Source: Atrichornis clamosus
Taxonomy: Eukaryota > Chordata > Aves > Passeriformes > Menuridae
Direction: 5' to 3'
Assembly: GCA_013400975.1 (NCBI GenBank)
Contig: WBMZ01009481.1
Location: 81,163-145,162, forward strand
DNA: 64,000 nucleotides
Shown piece by piece: positions 1-11,400 of this stretch. Under the pieces are notes generated by a model. That model saw only the letters and a list, made by a program, of their open reading frames with translations, made no database searches and had not been told where the DNA came from. Made by a program: the position numbers and the translations under genes. Positions within the stretch are counted from its first letter, which is position 1. Each line of letters opens with the position of its first letter.

Positions 1-2359
1 CTTTAAAAGCTGAAGTTCCTACAGAAGAAAAGTCTTCATACGAGGTGTCCCCTGTCCCAGAGCTGACAAAAACCACTCGGTTCCTTCCTGGTGGGACCTG
101 TGGCCGTGGCAGCAGCCGTGGAATGTGCAGCTGGGTTTGGGCTGTGTTGGGATAAACTCTTCCCCTGCGTGGGCTGGGGTCTCCCCGTGGTCCCTGGGCT
201 CTGCACAGGTGGAGCTGCTGCTGCAGAAGGAGATTTGTCCACCAGTGAACCCCAACACGAGGGACCTGCTGTGGATGGGCAGCACAGGCTCCACTGCAGA
301 CCTGAAGGGAGGCTGAAGGGAAGAGAGCAGGAAACATGTTTTGCCTAAAATAACAGAGATAACTTGATGTTGCTTGCCTGATATTTTTTAACTTTTCCCA
401 TCAGTCTTTTCACTAAAGCATTTCCAGTTTTTCAAAGGATTTATTGTGAAGGTATAGGGAGCATGGGGGAGGGCAAACAAATTAGGGGGTTTAAAATTAC
501 TATTAAGTATCTTATTTTCAACCCCCTTGGCTAAGTCCCTCAGTTCAGAAGGGAAGAAATCAATGAACCATAGTCTACATTTTGAAAGAGAACTGGAGAG
601 CTTAAGTTTCCAATATTGAACATCTTAAAGAAACCCAATTTTTCATTAGGCTTCAGGTGCCCACATTCTACCTAGACATTTCCTTTTTGGTGTTTCCATT
701 GGGTACCAAATGCTGAGACACCTAAATTAGTCTTGAAAGCTTAAAAGAGTATCTTTGATAATTGCTTATTTCCCAATGTCCGTTCAGCCACGAAGGGCTA
801 GAACTTGTTGTACTTCATAATGTTAAAAACCCAATCCAAATCATTTTTCCTAAAAGTTCTTTCAAACACTGATGACTGGGGTAAGTTACCAACACTGATG
901 AGTGAACAGGGTGATCAAGTGAGAATTTAGCCCTTATTAGGTTTTCGAGAAACTTCATATTTGATCTTCTTCCTCTTTTTATGTGTTTATTTGGATTTGT
1001 TTGAGCTGCGTCATCAGGAGCAGAGGCAGGACGGTTGTACACTCAGATGGGATATATTTTTATATATATTTATATAGTGCTGATCATCCTTAGTCTCACG
1101 TTGTCTTCTAAGCACACAGAGAGAGAACCCCAGCGAAATCTTGGGACTGAGCTTAATCAGAGCAACACAGAATCTCTCAGAAAACTGTGAGTGAAAAAGC
1201 ACAAAACCAGAGTAGATTTGCTGAGCAGATGAAACAACCCCCAGGAATCACAGCCTGAGGGCCGAGCTGGTGGCAAACCCCATGGGTGGGTGGTAGGTGC
1301 AAGCTGTGGATATTTTCATCCCCAAGTCTTTTGTTGAGAGGTTTAAAAAATAAATAAATCAAGTGAAATCAAAGGCCTGGGTTTGCCTGGAGGGAGCTGG
1401 ATGGGGACGGAGCCCGCGATCGGCGTCTCTCACAAAACGCGCCCTCGGCTCAGGTTCACAGAATTATTTCCCCGTTATCTTTGTTGTCGATGGCTTGATT
1501 GTATACAGATTTCCACAGAAGGGTCCTGTTATTTTGGAGTAAAAGGGACCTGCTGTATTGTTTGAAACGCACTTGTTCCAATTCTGAGTACTTTCCATCT
1601 GTTTTCCTCTTTCCTTCCTCTTGATAGGAGCAGCATTTCCTCCCCTTCTTGCGCTGCTGGAGGGGTGGAGAGGGAGCCTGTGCAAAGCCTTCCTCAGCTC
1701 TGTGTTAGAGGATGTTGCCCAGGATTTAATCCCTGTGTTTGGGGAAAGAAAAGGGGGAAAGAGAGGAGAAGGAGTAATTTTTTTGTTCATTGGTTTCAAA
1801 GGCTTTGGAGAAAGGATGTACGGAAGGCTTGGAGCCTGGACAGAGCAGGATCAGGAGTTTTGCCACCAAGAGCTTGTGGGTGGCCCACGGGACACAAGTT
1901 TGGGCCCTTGTCCAGGTCACGGTGAATTAAAGGTCCACAGCAGAGAAAAACCTTCTCCAGCAAGTGCAAATTTCCCCTCCTTTCCTCTGCCATCCCCACA
2001 CACCCTTCTCTCCACAACCCCAGTGAGAGGCCGAACGTGCTGAGCTGGCAAAGGAGGGTTTATTCTTCTCCCACCCTTGATGTGTGTTTCCTTCCACGAA
2101 CAACCCATGGCTGAGACACTCTGGTCACCTCTCTCTGCCTGTGTGGTGCCTGGTCTGAGGTGGGCAGGACTCATCCAACCTGTCAGCAACCTCCTGCCTC
2201 TGCCAAAACAAAGCAAAAAGAGAAATTCAGAGGAAGAACACGCAAGAAAAGCCAATTTCCCAGAAGAGAGTGAGCATCACGGGGTGGTGGCAGTGGGGCT
2301 CTGTCTCCGGGTGACCCCCAGCTGCCTCTACCAGTTCTTATGTAACCTTGTCTTCCCCT

Positions 2360-2480
2360 CAGAGCTCGATGGGATAATGGATTTCTTTAAATTAATAATG
2401 CGTAAAAGGAGATTTACACCGCGGCGCTCAAATATTGTCTTTGCCTTTTATTCCTGCATTTGTCACTGTAATCCCTAATC
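2360..2480. promoter_or_regulatory. Enhancer-like non-coding block (candidate)
   Basis: AT-rich homeodomain-type cores (AAATTAATAATG, CCCTAATCGAGG) lie beside a GC-rich patch (ACACCGCGGCGCTC) and a SOX-like ATTGTCTTTG. This mix, free of repeats, is typical of conserved vertebrate intronic enhancers. No alignment was possible, so conservation is a guess. Confidence 0.3.
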
Positions 2481-2959
2481 GAGGTGTTCAGTGGGGGGGA
2501 TAAATAATGAAGGGTAAAAAACTCTGCCATCATCCAGAGCCATTTGCAAATTCATCACCAATATTCTTTTTGGAGGCACAGACAGAGGGAAATGAAAAAT
2601 ACGGGCTGGTGCTAATATATCTCACTGATTTCCATCTCCCATTTATTCCAAGAGCCTGCTTTGAGCTGTGATAGAATGTGAATCCCAGGAATTGCCATTC
2701 CTTCTTAGAGACGAGTCTAAGGCTGTTACTGAGCCTCTCAAGCAACAGAGTAAATACAGTCAGTGAATACCAAGTTAATGGACTTTATAGTCAGACATAA
2801 TACACTTACCTTGAGATTTTTGATTAATTAGGGTTCAACTTCAAATAGGAAGGAAGTTGTAGCAATTCTTTAGCACTTAAACTGCTGTGAAAGCTTTTTA
2901 AGACATGTTTTAAAAGGCAAAGAAATAACTATTTAAAAGTAGAAATCCTGTAAAGATTT

Positions 2960-2981
2960 ATTTATTCATTAATGAATAAAT
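2960..2981. repeat. Perfect 22-bp AT palindrome followed by a TAAA-rich tract
   Basis: The two 11-base arms ATTTATTCATT and AATGAATAAAT are exact reverse complements with no spacer. Positions 2982-3005 continue as an (AAATA/TAAA)n-like run. The palindrome centre is CATTAATG, a homeodomain-like core. Confidence 0.8.
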
Positions 2982-3009
2982 CAAATAAAAAATAAATAAA
3001 TAAAATTCA

Positions 3010-4660
3010 TTATTCATCAGACTTGTCCGAAATAGGTTAGAAGAGCCATCCTGAACCAGATGCAATTTTCTGATGGAGTTCAGATTCCTTTAACCTTCAT
3101 AAAAAATGTTGCAACTCCTGAATTTTGAAATTGTGGTCTTGGGACAAAAAGAAAATGTGTTGTTGCAAAAGAGCTTCCCTTGCCATATTCCCTGAGCACC
3201 TCAGCCTAGGAATTCTTACCAAATAAAGAGGGTGAAGATGGGTTTTTTTTCCCAGATGAAGTGTGACGCTCTGCAGGGGTATGTCAGGATAGAACAGAGC
3301 ATCTAATATATTAATTTAAAATAAATATGGGCCGGTTTTTTTTCATTTTCCTGGAGCTTTTATGATCGCCCCGGTACCAAACTGATCCCGTGAGCTTAAA
3401 AATGCCTGGAATTACAGAATCCGGTGTTGGATGAGCGATCCCTGCCAGGCCCAGGCAGCAGAGTGAAACCAGAATGTAGTAGCACTCTGAGAAGGGGGAG
3501 AAGATGAAATATATCACAAGATAATAAGAAAATAAACCATTAAAAGGCTCTGTTTCCCATTATCATGTGGTTTTATGTTAATGAAGTTGTTCCAGGCCTG
3601 TTTGAGTTTAACTCAAGCAGGGGAATATGAGTAATATGAAAAATATGTGGGGCTGAAGACCCTAAGTTGAAAAGTCTGTGAAGCATTGGATGTTTTCGTT
3701 CACCAGGCATTTCACAAGAAGAAATAAAGGAGCCAGAAAGTGGCACAGAAAAAACTCTGGGTGCCAGATTTTCCTTTTTGTGATCTCTGGGTGTCCAATC
3801 CCTGTCCACCACGGCAGGGCAGGCCTGGATGGTGTGGAAAACTGGGATGACCAGGCCCATATTTATGTAAATGCCTTTATGAACCTTAAAATTCCCAAAA
3901 AGATGACGTGAGTGATAAACTGCCAGCTCTGTTCAGTTTTAACTAGAGTTGGGTGTTTTTAAAGCAGATAATTGTTTTATAAAAGAAGAAGAAATACTGG
4001 AGGTTAGAATTTGGAAAGCGCTTTCAATCAGAAAATGGAAAATTATGAAAATGTCCAGACTTGAATATTTTTTATAGTGTTTTATTTCAGAAAAACTAAA
4101 AAATTGAGCTCTGACCTGAAATGACCTTATTTTAATACCAGAGAAGAGTAAGCACAAAAGGACTAAGATGTCCCAGATGTAGAAAAACATATTCCACTGT
4201 GAATTGAATTATCTAATTTAAAAAAAAATTATTATTATATTCAGTTAATTGAAAATGTTGAAAAAAATCTGTCATTAACATGCACTGAACTCTTTAAATT
4301 TTGGGGTTTTTTCTTTAAAAATGAACTTTAAAAAATCATGTTCAAGAATAACAAGGATCCTATCCAGGAATTGGTTGGAAAAGTTGTGAGGGTTTTTTTG
4401 GTTTTGTTTTTGGGTTTTTTTTGCTCATTTGTTTTTTTTACTAACTCAGCTTTCTATCTTCCTGCTGGATATAACGAGCAGTGAAGCTTGATGCTCTGGA
4501 ACTGGACCTTGCCCCACGCAAGTCAAAAGTGGTCATTCTCTTTTTCAAAGCCAGATATTTGTTTTCTCAAAGAAAAATGTAATAAAAATCAAAATAGAGA
4601 TAAAGAATTCATCATTGATTTAAGGAAAGTCATTTTTTAAAGCATGACTCCAAAAAGAGA
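3010..4660. other. Intronic stretch with nothing recognisable
   Basis: AT-rich unique sequence with T-rich and A-rich runs (for example around 4220 and 4390-4440). I see no repeat family, RNA gene or coding signal in it. Confidence 0.5.
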
Positions 4661-4664
4661 ATAG

Positions 4665-4739
4665 ACCAGGTTGCTCCAAGCCCCATCCAACCCGACCTCG
4701 GGCATTTCCAGGGCTGGGGCAGCCACAGCTTCTCTGGGT
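4665..4739 (-). mobile_element. CR1 LINE 3'-region fragment
   Basis: Reads as the reverse complement of the avian CR1 3' region: CCAGGTTGCTCCAAGCCCC, then GGGCATTTCCAGGGCTGGGG and CAGCCACAGCTTCTCTGGG. Both ends are lost; the 3' terminal repeat is not visible. A short, old relic with no coding capacity. Confidence 0.85.
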
Positions 4740-5767
4740 AGGAGTTGACAGGAGCAGTATTTAATTCTAAATAAAAATAAAATGCTAATTTTGAGTGCCA
4801 TCCTTTCAGTGCATCTGCATTATTTCCTGACAAATCAACAGTGAAAAGTAACAGCCCTTTAGACACCTGGTTGACAGCAGAAGAATTTTTCCTCTTGAAA
4901 AGAAAGCTTTTAGTTCCATTCACCAGCAGTTAATATTTCAAACTGTGGGACAATTGCTGGCCAGCAGAAGCAAAATGTAAAAATATTTTTATCTTAAATA
5001 TTTTTCTTAATAATAGCTTCAAAGGCAGAAAAATGGCTCGTTGGACTGCAGCTGACTGCTGCGTGCTGTGGCCTGGCAAACCTGGGTTGTAGGGAAGAGA
5101 AATCCTTGGATTTCTGTGTGTTACTGGGCAGGCTGGAATGTGGATTATTTTGCCCTGGTGGATGGCCCAGCAAAAGCATTTCTAGAAGGAGTAACACAGG
5201 AGGAAGAAATGTTGTGATGTGTGGGTCTGCGTCTGGAGATCTCACCAGGAACGAAAGTGTTGTATGGATTTTTATATCAAATCCTTCTGGATTTGGGTAT
5301 CAAGTTGCCATAAAAATGTTCATAATTAATAGTGGAGAGCATAGCCATGGGCTGGAAAGGTGATGGAATGGAGTGGGAAGCACTGGTTGTTAAACGGGAA
5401 AATTCACTTTATTTCATTCCTCAGAGCTGTGATCTCCTTCCTACGAGTGAGGAGATCAGGATGCTCAGTGCGGAATCGCTGAGGAAGCTGGGGATACTCA
5501 TGGGGCAGATCTGGAGCAGAGGCTGTAGTAAAGCTGAGACTTCTTTCCCTGTCTCTTCCCTTAATGAGAACGAGAGTTCTTTCCCCTTCCCTTCCTCCAG
5601 CAGTTGTGCTCTGTGTGTGAGTCAAGGAATGGGATTGGGAGAGAGGAAAAGCTCCTGTCTGAGCACAGGGGTGCTGGGGCTGCCCTGGGGAGCCCTGATT
5701 TTGCCCTTATCCCTAAACCTGGCTGGGTTGGATGACACATACATGGGCACAGCTCATCCAAAGAGCT

Positions 5768-5898
5768 GCCCCATCCCTGGAAGTGTCCAAGGACAGGTGG
5801 GACAGGGCTTGGAGCAACCTGGTCCAGTGGAAGGTGTCCCTGCCCATGGGAGGGGGTGGAACGAGGGTCCCTCCCAGCCCAAACCATTCCATGACTCC
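5768..5898 (+). mobile_element. CR1 LINE 3'-end fragment
   Basis: CCCCATCCCTGGAAGTGTCC is followed by GGAAGGTGTCCCTGCCCATG, CCCAAACCATTCCATGACTC and the expected 3' end, in sense orientation. The element is 5'-truncated, as almost all CR1 copies are, and carries no part of ORF2 that I can read. Confidence 0.92.
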
Positions 5899-6853
5899 AG
5901 GAGTTCGTGCAGCACACATTTTAAGCAGAACACTGTTTTTTAACATTAAAGCTATTTTTGCATCCAACACAAGTTCTTAAAATAAGGGAGTTGCTAGTGT
6001 CGTGCGTGAGGCCACAGGAACCTCCGCCAGGGCTGGAGGACCCGTGGTTTGCACCTCAACTGGTTCTTGTTCCTGCTTTGATGTTTAAATTCATAAAAGT
6101 TGTAAATGGGAGAGAATGGCTTCAGGGTGGAAGAGCCTAAATTGGCCCAAGGTGGTTCTTGGTGCTGGCAGTGGTGCAGGGAAAAGGGCGCACATGGGAT
6201 CCCTTAGAGCCCCCGGTGAGTGCTGCAGAGGGGCTGCAACATTAAACAGGAATATCACCTTGCCTCCTGTTTTGCTGAAATGAATTAACTGGCAGGAAAT
6301 CATGGATTTCCGAGCCCGGCTTTCCTTACGACATTCCTTGCTGCAAACGCAGAATTAAACCGGTGAAAGTGAGTAACAAGAAACAGGTTCTAGAATTATT
6401 CTGTGTGGTAAGAGCAAAACTGCATCGACCTGGCAGCTCTGCTGCTTTGAGAAAAGGGGTTTAGAGAGGAGAAAGTGTCACTGAGGGAATGGAGAGGGCA
6501 GAGAACTGATCAGGATGTGGCAGGGTGCAATGGAGAAATAAAATCTGTTAGAGGTGGGAATACACCACGAACACCCCAAAAACTGGGGTTGTGTGGCAGC
6601 AGTTCCAGGTTATTGGAAGTTATTCCAGAAAGTTTTCTATTTAAAAATCAATTTCCTTAAATCTATGATGGGTTCCTTATCTGTGTTTTGGTCTTTAAGA
6701 GATTTTTCTTGGAGAAAACAGATATCTGGCTTTGAAGAGAGAATTGCCATCTCTTACAGCACTTGGCTGTGTGTGTTTGCAGAACTGGGGGGGAAGAATC
6801 CACAGAGCACTTCTGAAAATTCGCCATTAAATCCCTTATTAGGTCATGAATGG

Positions 6854-6869
6854 AAAAAAAAAAAAAAAA
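6854..6869. repeat. A16 homopolymer
   Basis: Sixteen consecutive A residues. The sequence before it does not resemble a processed transcript, so it is more likely a simple repeat than a retrocopy tail. Confidence 0.85.
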
Positions 6870-7526
6870 GCAGCAGTAAAAAGTTTCAAAAGAGATTTTT
6901 GGAATTCCCACCATGGTTTTATCATCTTCCCAACGTTGAATGGCCTTACTGTTGGAACTGCTGTGGTGGGAGTTCGGGACTGATGGGACAGGGCAAGGCT
7001 GCAGGAATGTGCTTTCCTTGCCACGGATTGTCCAGTACAGCAGGAACATTCAAGGCCATTGCAAAGATTCATTCTTGGCCCTGTCCTTCCACTTATACAG
7101 AGCTCGTGTGAGTTCTCCTTCCTTGTACGTTCCTACAGAACCACATTACTTCAGATTTCCCTGTTTAGCTGATTTTTGAATGTAAAACTTGTAGTTACAT
7201 CCAAGTATTGTCGTGGATTGCTGCAGCACTGTCCTAAAGAGTACAAAGGCTGTGCCGTTGGAAAAAGATTGTGTTTCTAAAGGATGGTAGTGGTTGATTT
7301 TGGGGTCTTTCTTCTTTAAATGTTTTGCACAGTGTTCAGAAACTTGAAATTAGAAGCCACTTTACAGGAAAACAATGGGGGCTCTACAGCAGGGAGCACC
7401 ATGTTCACTGACAGCTTCTTTCCAAGGGTTCCCAGTCTCTGGGATCTGGAAGCCAACAGTTCTCAGGGATCATTATTTTGGAGGTAGGATGGGAGGATCC
7501 ATTCAGTTCCCTGTGAAATGTGGTTG

Positions 7527-7785
7527 CTCTCAGGATGAGAGGAATTGGTCTCAAGCCGCACCAGGGGAGGTCCAGCTTGGACATCAGGAAGAATTTCTTC
7601 GTGGAAAGGGTGGTCAGGCTTTGGCAGGGGCCGCCCAGGAAGGTTTGGAGTCCCCATCCCTGGAGGTGCCCAAGGACCTCCTGCACGTGGCACTCAGAGC
7701 TCTGGGCTGGTGACAAGGTGGAGATTTGGCACAGGTTGGGCTCGATGGTCTTGGAGGCCTTTTCCAACCTCAGTGATTCCATGAG
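7527..7785 (+). mobile_element. CR1 LINE 3'-end fragment (subfamily with GGAGTCCCCATCCCTGGAGG)
   Basis: Sense CR1 3' region: GGTCTCAAGCCGCACCAGGG, GGACATCAGGAAGAATTTCT, GGAGTCCCCATCCCTGGAGG, then TTTTCCAACCTCAGTGATTC and CATGA at the end. It has the same diagnostic layout as the copy at 19.75-20.12 kb and differs from the GCACAGGTTGCCCAGAGAAG type elsewhere in this window. Confidence 0.93.
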
Positions 7786-8164
7786 ACTTGAAATTTTCAG
7801 GGAGAGAGAAGCAAGGCTTTGGGGAATTTTGGTCAAACCAACTGTGCTTCCAAGGATTTCCAAAATTTGCCCCAGTAAAACTCTGCCAATCTAAGATCGA
7901 ATTCCTGCTGTCTCTCCCGCTTGGAAGTTGCAGGAGTAATAGCAGGACCAGCAATAGATATTCTCACCTTTAGTTTCCACTCCACCTCTACTCCCTCATT
8001 TCTCTCCCCCTCTCCCTTTTTTCCCTGCCTCAGCAGCTTAGAGACAGAGAGCGCCGGGGGGGTGGGAGGAAAAAAAAAATCAAAAAAATAAAACGCCACA
8101 AAAAATCCCTTTCTTCCCCAGCCCCGTGGCTGTGCTCTCCTTGCCTGTGCCCGTGTCCCAGAGC

Positions 8165-8420
8165 CGTGCTCGGGTCAGCAGCGAGCTAACGCTTTTGTCA
8201 GCGTGATTAATAGCGCTGTGGATTGTCGTTAATTCACTGGCTAATGACTGCAACTCTGGCCGCTCCCGGAGTAATCGGGTGATGTATGTGGGGAGCGCGC
8301 ACCTCATGGCAGAGGTGAAAATCATTTCGACAAGTCAAATATTGTCACAGGGAACAAATGGCTCTGCCTGTTAATAAAAATTAATGAATTTTTTTTTACC
8401 GCTGGCCCCCGCTAAATGAA
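8165..8420. promoter_or_regulatory. CpG-containing enhancer-like block (candidate)
   Basis: More than ten CpG dinucleotides lie within about 170 bases of otherwise AT-rich intron, next to homeodomain-type cores (GTGATTAATAGCGC, CGTTAATTCACTGG, GGAGTAATCGGGTG), a SOX-like ATTGTCAC and TTAATAAAAATTAATGAA. There is no repeat and no coding potential. This is the most enhancer-like stretch upstream of the exon. Retained CpGs suggest an unmethylated germline state or purifying selection; that is inference. Confidence 0.42.
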
Positions 8421-8429
8421 GCCGTGGAG

Positions 8430-11400
8430 TGAAGCGAGTGGAAGGGACAAGCTCGGCGGAATTAGAGCGCTTTATTTGGTGGTTAAAACTGTAAACGTCT
8501 TTATTGGGGTTGTGATGGGAGGTGGCGAGGGTTGGTGGGGCTTTTGTTGGTGCTCCGGAGGGGTTTGCTCAGATGCACAGAGGCTTTCTGGAAGTTTGGG
8601 TCTGTGTTTGCGTTGGGAGGGAGAAGAGGCAGAAAACAAAGAGGTTTAGTCTGGCGTAGAAATGAATATTTGATATTAGTAGGTGGTGGATCCCTCCCTC
8701 CATTATTTCAAGGACATGTCTGGAGTGCCCTGGCCACTCTCAGGCACAGAACTTTGGCAAAGCCAACTCTGTGCTTGCCCAGTGCTGGCTGGCTCTGCCC
8801 TTCCATGAATTCCTCTCCCAGTCCAGCCTCCAGTTCCACCAGGATTCAGATAACTGTTGAGACCAAGCTTAGCCAGGGAGTAGGCCTGTGGGAGAGGTTG
8901 GTCTGGTGCCTGCTGGGTTTAGAGACCAGGTGGGAGAAGGGGTGGGAGAGGAAGAATTGGCATGGCAGAGGCAGCATCCCTGAAGAAGTCAGCAGAATTT
9001 CGTGATTCTCCAGCCTGAACTGGTACTTGATTACCTGTCAATTACTGAGCTACTGCTCACAGGTAGTCACAGAAGAGTTTGGGTTGGTTTCATGAGGCCT
9101 TTTGGTTCTGGCTGTGCCCAAGAGAAGTGCTGGGTCCTGCTAGTGAGGTGATTTTTGAGGAGCAGTCTCTGGAGCAGGTGACTCACAGGATCGGGGTGCA
9201 GCCCACCAGCCCCTCAGATTCCAGGGAGAATGGTGGGAACACTCCTCGGGGCCTTTGGTGCTGGTTTTTGGCACTGCTGCGGGTGGATGCACTCCTATGG
9301 AGATGATCAGGGGGTTTGGACCAACTCCTGGCTTGCTTTAGCTGTAATTTTTATACTCTCGCCAGGCTGACCGATGAAAATTTTGGTTTTGAGTAGAAAA
9401 CAAAAGTCAAACGACCCTCCTCTGAGGCCTTGTTTGTTTGATCAAACACGTAAGGGAAATCTTCAAGCAATTGCACCAGTTCAAGTCATGTATATGAAGA
9501 AAAATACCACTTGACCTGTCAGGGACCTTTCAGGTTTTCCAAGTTACCATGAATTTGGCTATGGAGGGAGCACAAAAACAGCGGGATTAGGGAAGGGAAA
9601 CACAGGGAAGCTTTAAAACAAACAAACAAACAAAAACAAACAAAAGCCCTCAGTGCACTCCTGGAGGGAACCTTAAGTGACCAGGTTCCTGTTGCAGACG
9701 GGGCACAGAGTGATCCTGCAGCTTTATTTTTTGGGAAGGGCTGCCTGGAATGCTGGAGTTCTACAGAGCTGCTCTGACAGAAGCTCACTTGGTGAACACG
9801 AGGAGAAATGTTTGTGCTAACTTAGAAATGCCTCACTTTTCACAACCAGGTGTAGATGCTGTGTTGGGAGAAATGAAGGCTCTGATACTTTTGGGTTGTG
9901 TTTCTCTTATGAACTAATTTTCCTGTCTGCATTTAATTTTTATGCAAATATATTTGCTGCATCTAGGAAAATGATCCACAAGAAAGCAGGATATAATTTT
10001 GGTGATTTTAATCTACTTTATGTGGGTATAATTTTATGGGTGGCAAAGTTTAGAAATGTGTTTAAATCTCTGAACATCAGTGAAAACTTCCTGCATAAAG
10101 GATTATTAATTGTCAGGTAATTGGGAGGGTGATGATCTTTCACTAAACACTAAGCAAGGTGTTGATTTGTTTTAATTGTTGAAGACCCCATTAGGGCGTT
10201 AACTCCCACCTCCTGTGCAGAAATGCAATAATAATTTGGATAGTGATGTATTTTCCAAGTTTAATGTTTTCCTTTGAGGTGAAGGGTTCTTCCCTGATGC
10301 TCTCAACTATGTGTGGTAGTGATGGGAAATGAGGACTGGATTCCAAAAAGGACCAGTTTAGAGATGTCTAAAAAAATATTGGACTCCCTCATTTATAATT
10401 ATACATTGTATTAGGGACCATGAGCATTGAATAAATGCAGGTCAGCAAACAGATCCGGCTGCAGCTTCTGCTTTCAAGGGATATTTCATGAGTGTATTTG
10501 AACACTGGCCTTGGCATATATTTCATAGGAAAATCCACCCTATTTGTCAATGAGACAGAATAAATTAAAACTTGATTAAGCAATCCCAAATCTGGGTTGA
10601 GTGTTACTGTGTTTAAAACCAAATTCTTTGCGGTGGATAAGAAATTAAGAGCTTGTGGTTTGTTTGTTTTTTTTTTTTTTGTAATAAGGCTTTTAAAACT
10701 CTAAATTTCCACTTAGCAGACTTTCACGTAAGTCACTGGCATGTTCAAATTTGAAATAAATGAATACCTGGCTGAATATACTTTTTCAGAGGTGGCCAAA
10801 TTTGCCTTGTGTAATAAATAACACGAGCCAGAGCTGCTGCTCCTGCCTTGCCCTTAATCACTCCTTTGCCTGAGCAGATTGACCAGCCCTGACATGCATC
10901 TCTTTAACGTGGCCATGTGACTCTCCAAATCCAGGAGTTGAAGAGTTAAGGCACAAATAAAATCTCAAGTTCAGACTGTCAGCTTAGATAGTGCTTAGCA
11001 AGGGTCGAGGAAAAAAAGCCAGTTGTGATTTAGAAGAAAAACAGTGAGATTTGACCAATTCCATGGAATACCTTTCTTAGCCCCAGGGCAAGTGGAAGTG
11101 GTATATTAACCAAGGAATAGAGCAGAGGAGGAAAAAGGCCAAATCACATTTCTTTGAAACAAAGAGGCTTTTTACCAGGAACAAGCCTTGATAAAAATTA
11201 CAGTGGCATCGCAAGTCATTTCACCCGCTCTGCCTCGGGCCATATTAAAGCAGTGAGGAAATAGGGGATGCAGCAGCCCTGAAATACAAATACAGTAGTC
11301 CCGGGAGTGTTTTTAGTATAAATAATCCTTTTTAGAATAATGCAGTGGCTTTAAATAGGGCCAGGTGGTGGGTGCAACACCCAGGGTTGCTTTGGAAGGA

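Noticed and set aside
5332..5943. A 203-codon open frame on +
   Set aside because: Its second half is a CR1 fragment and the first half has no recognisable protein similarity or splice context.
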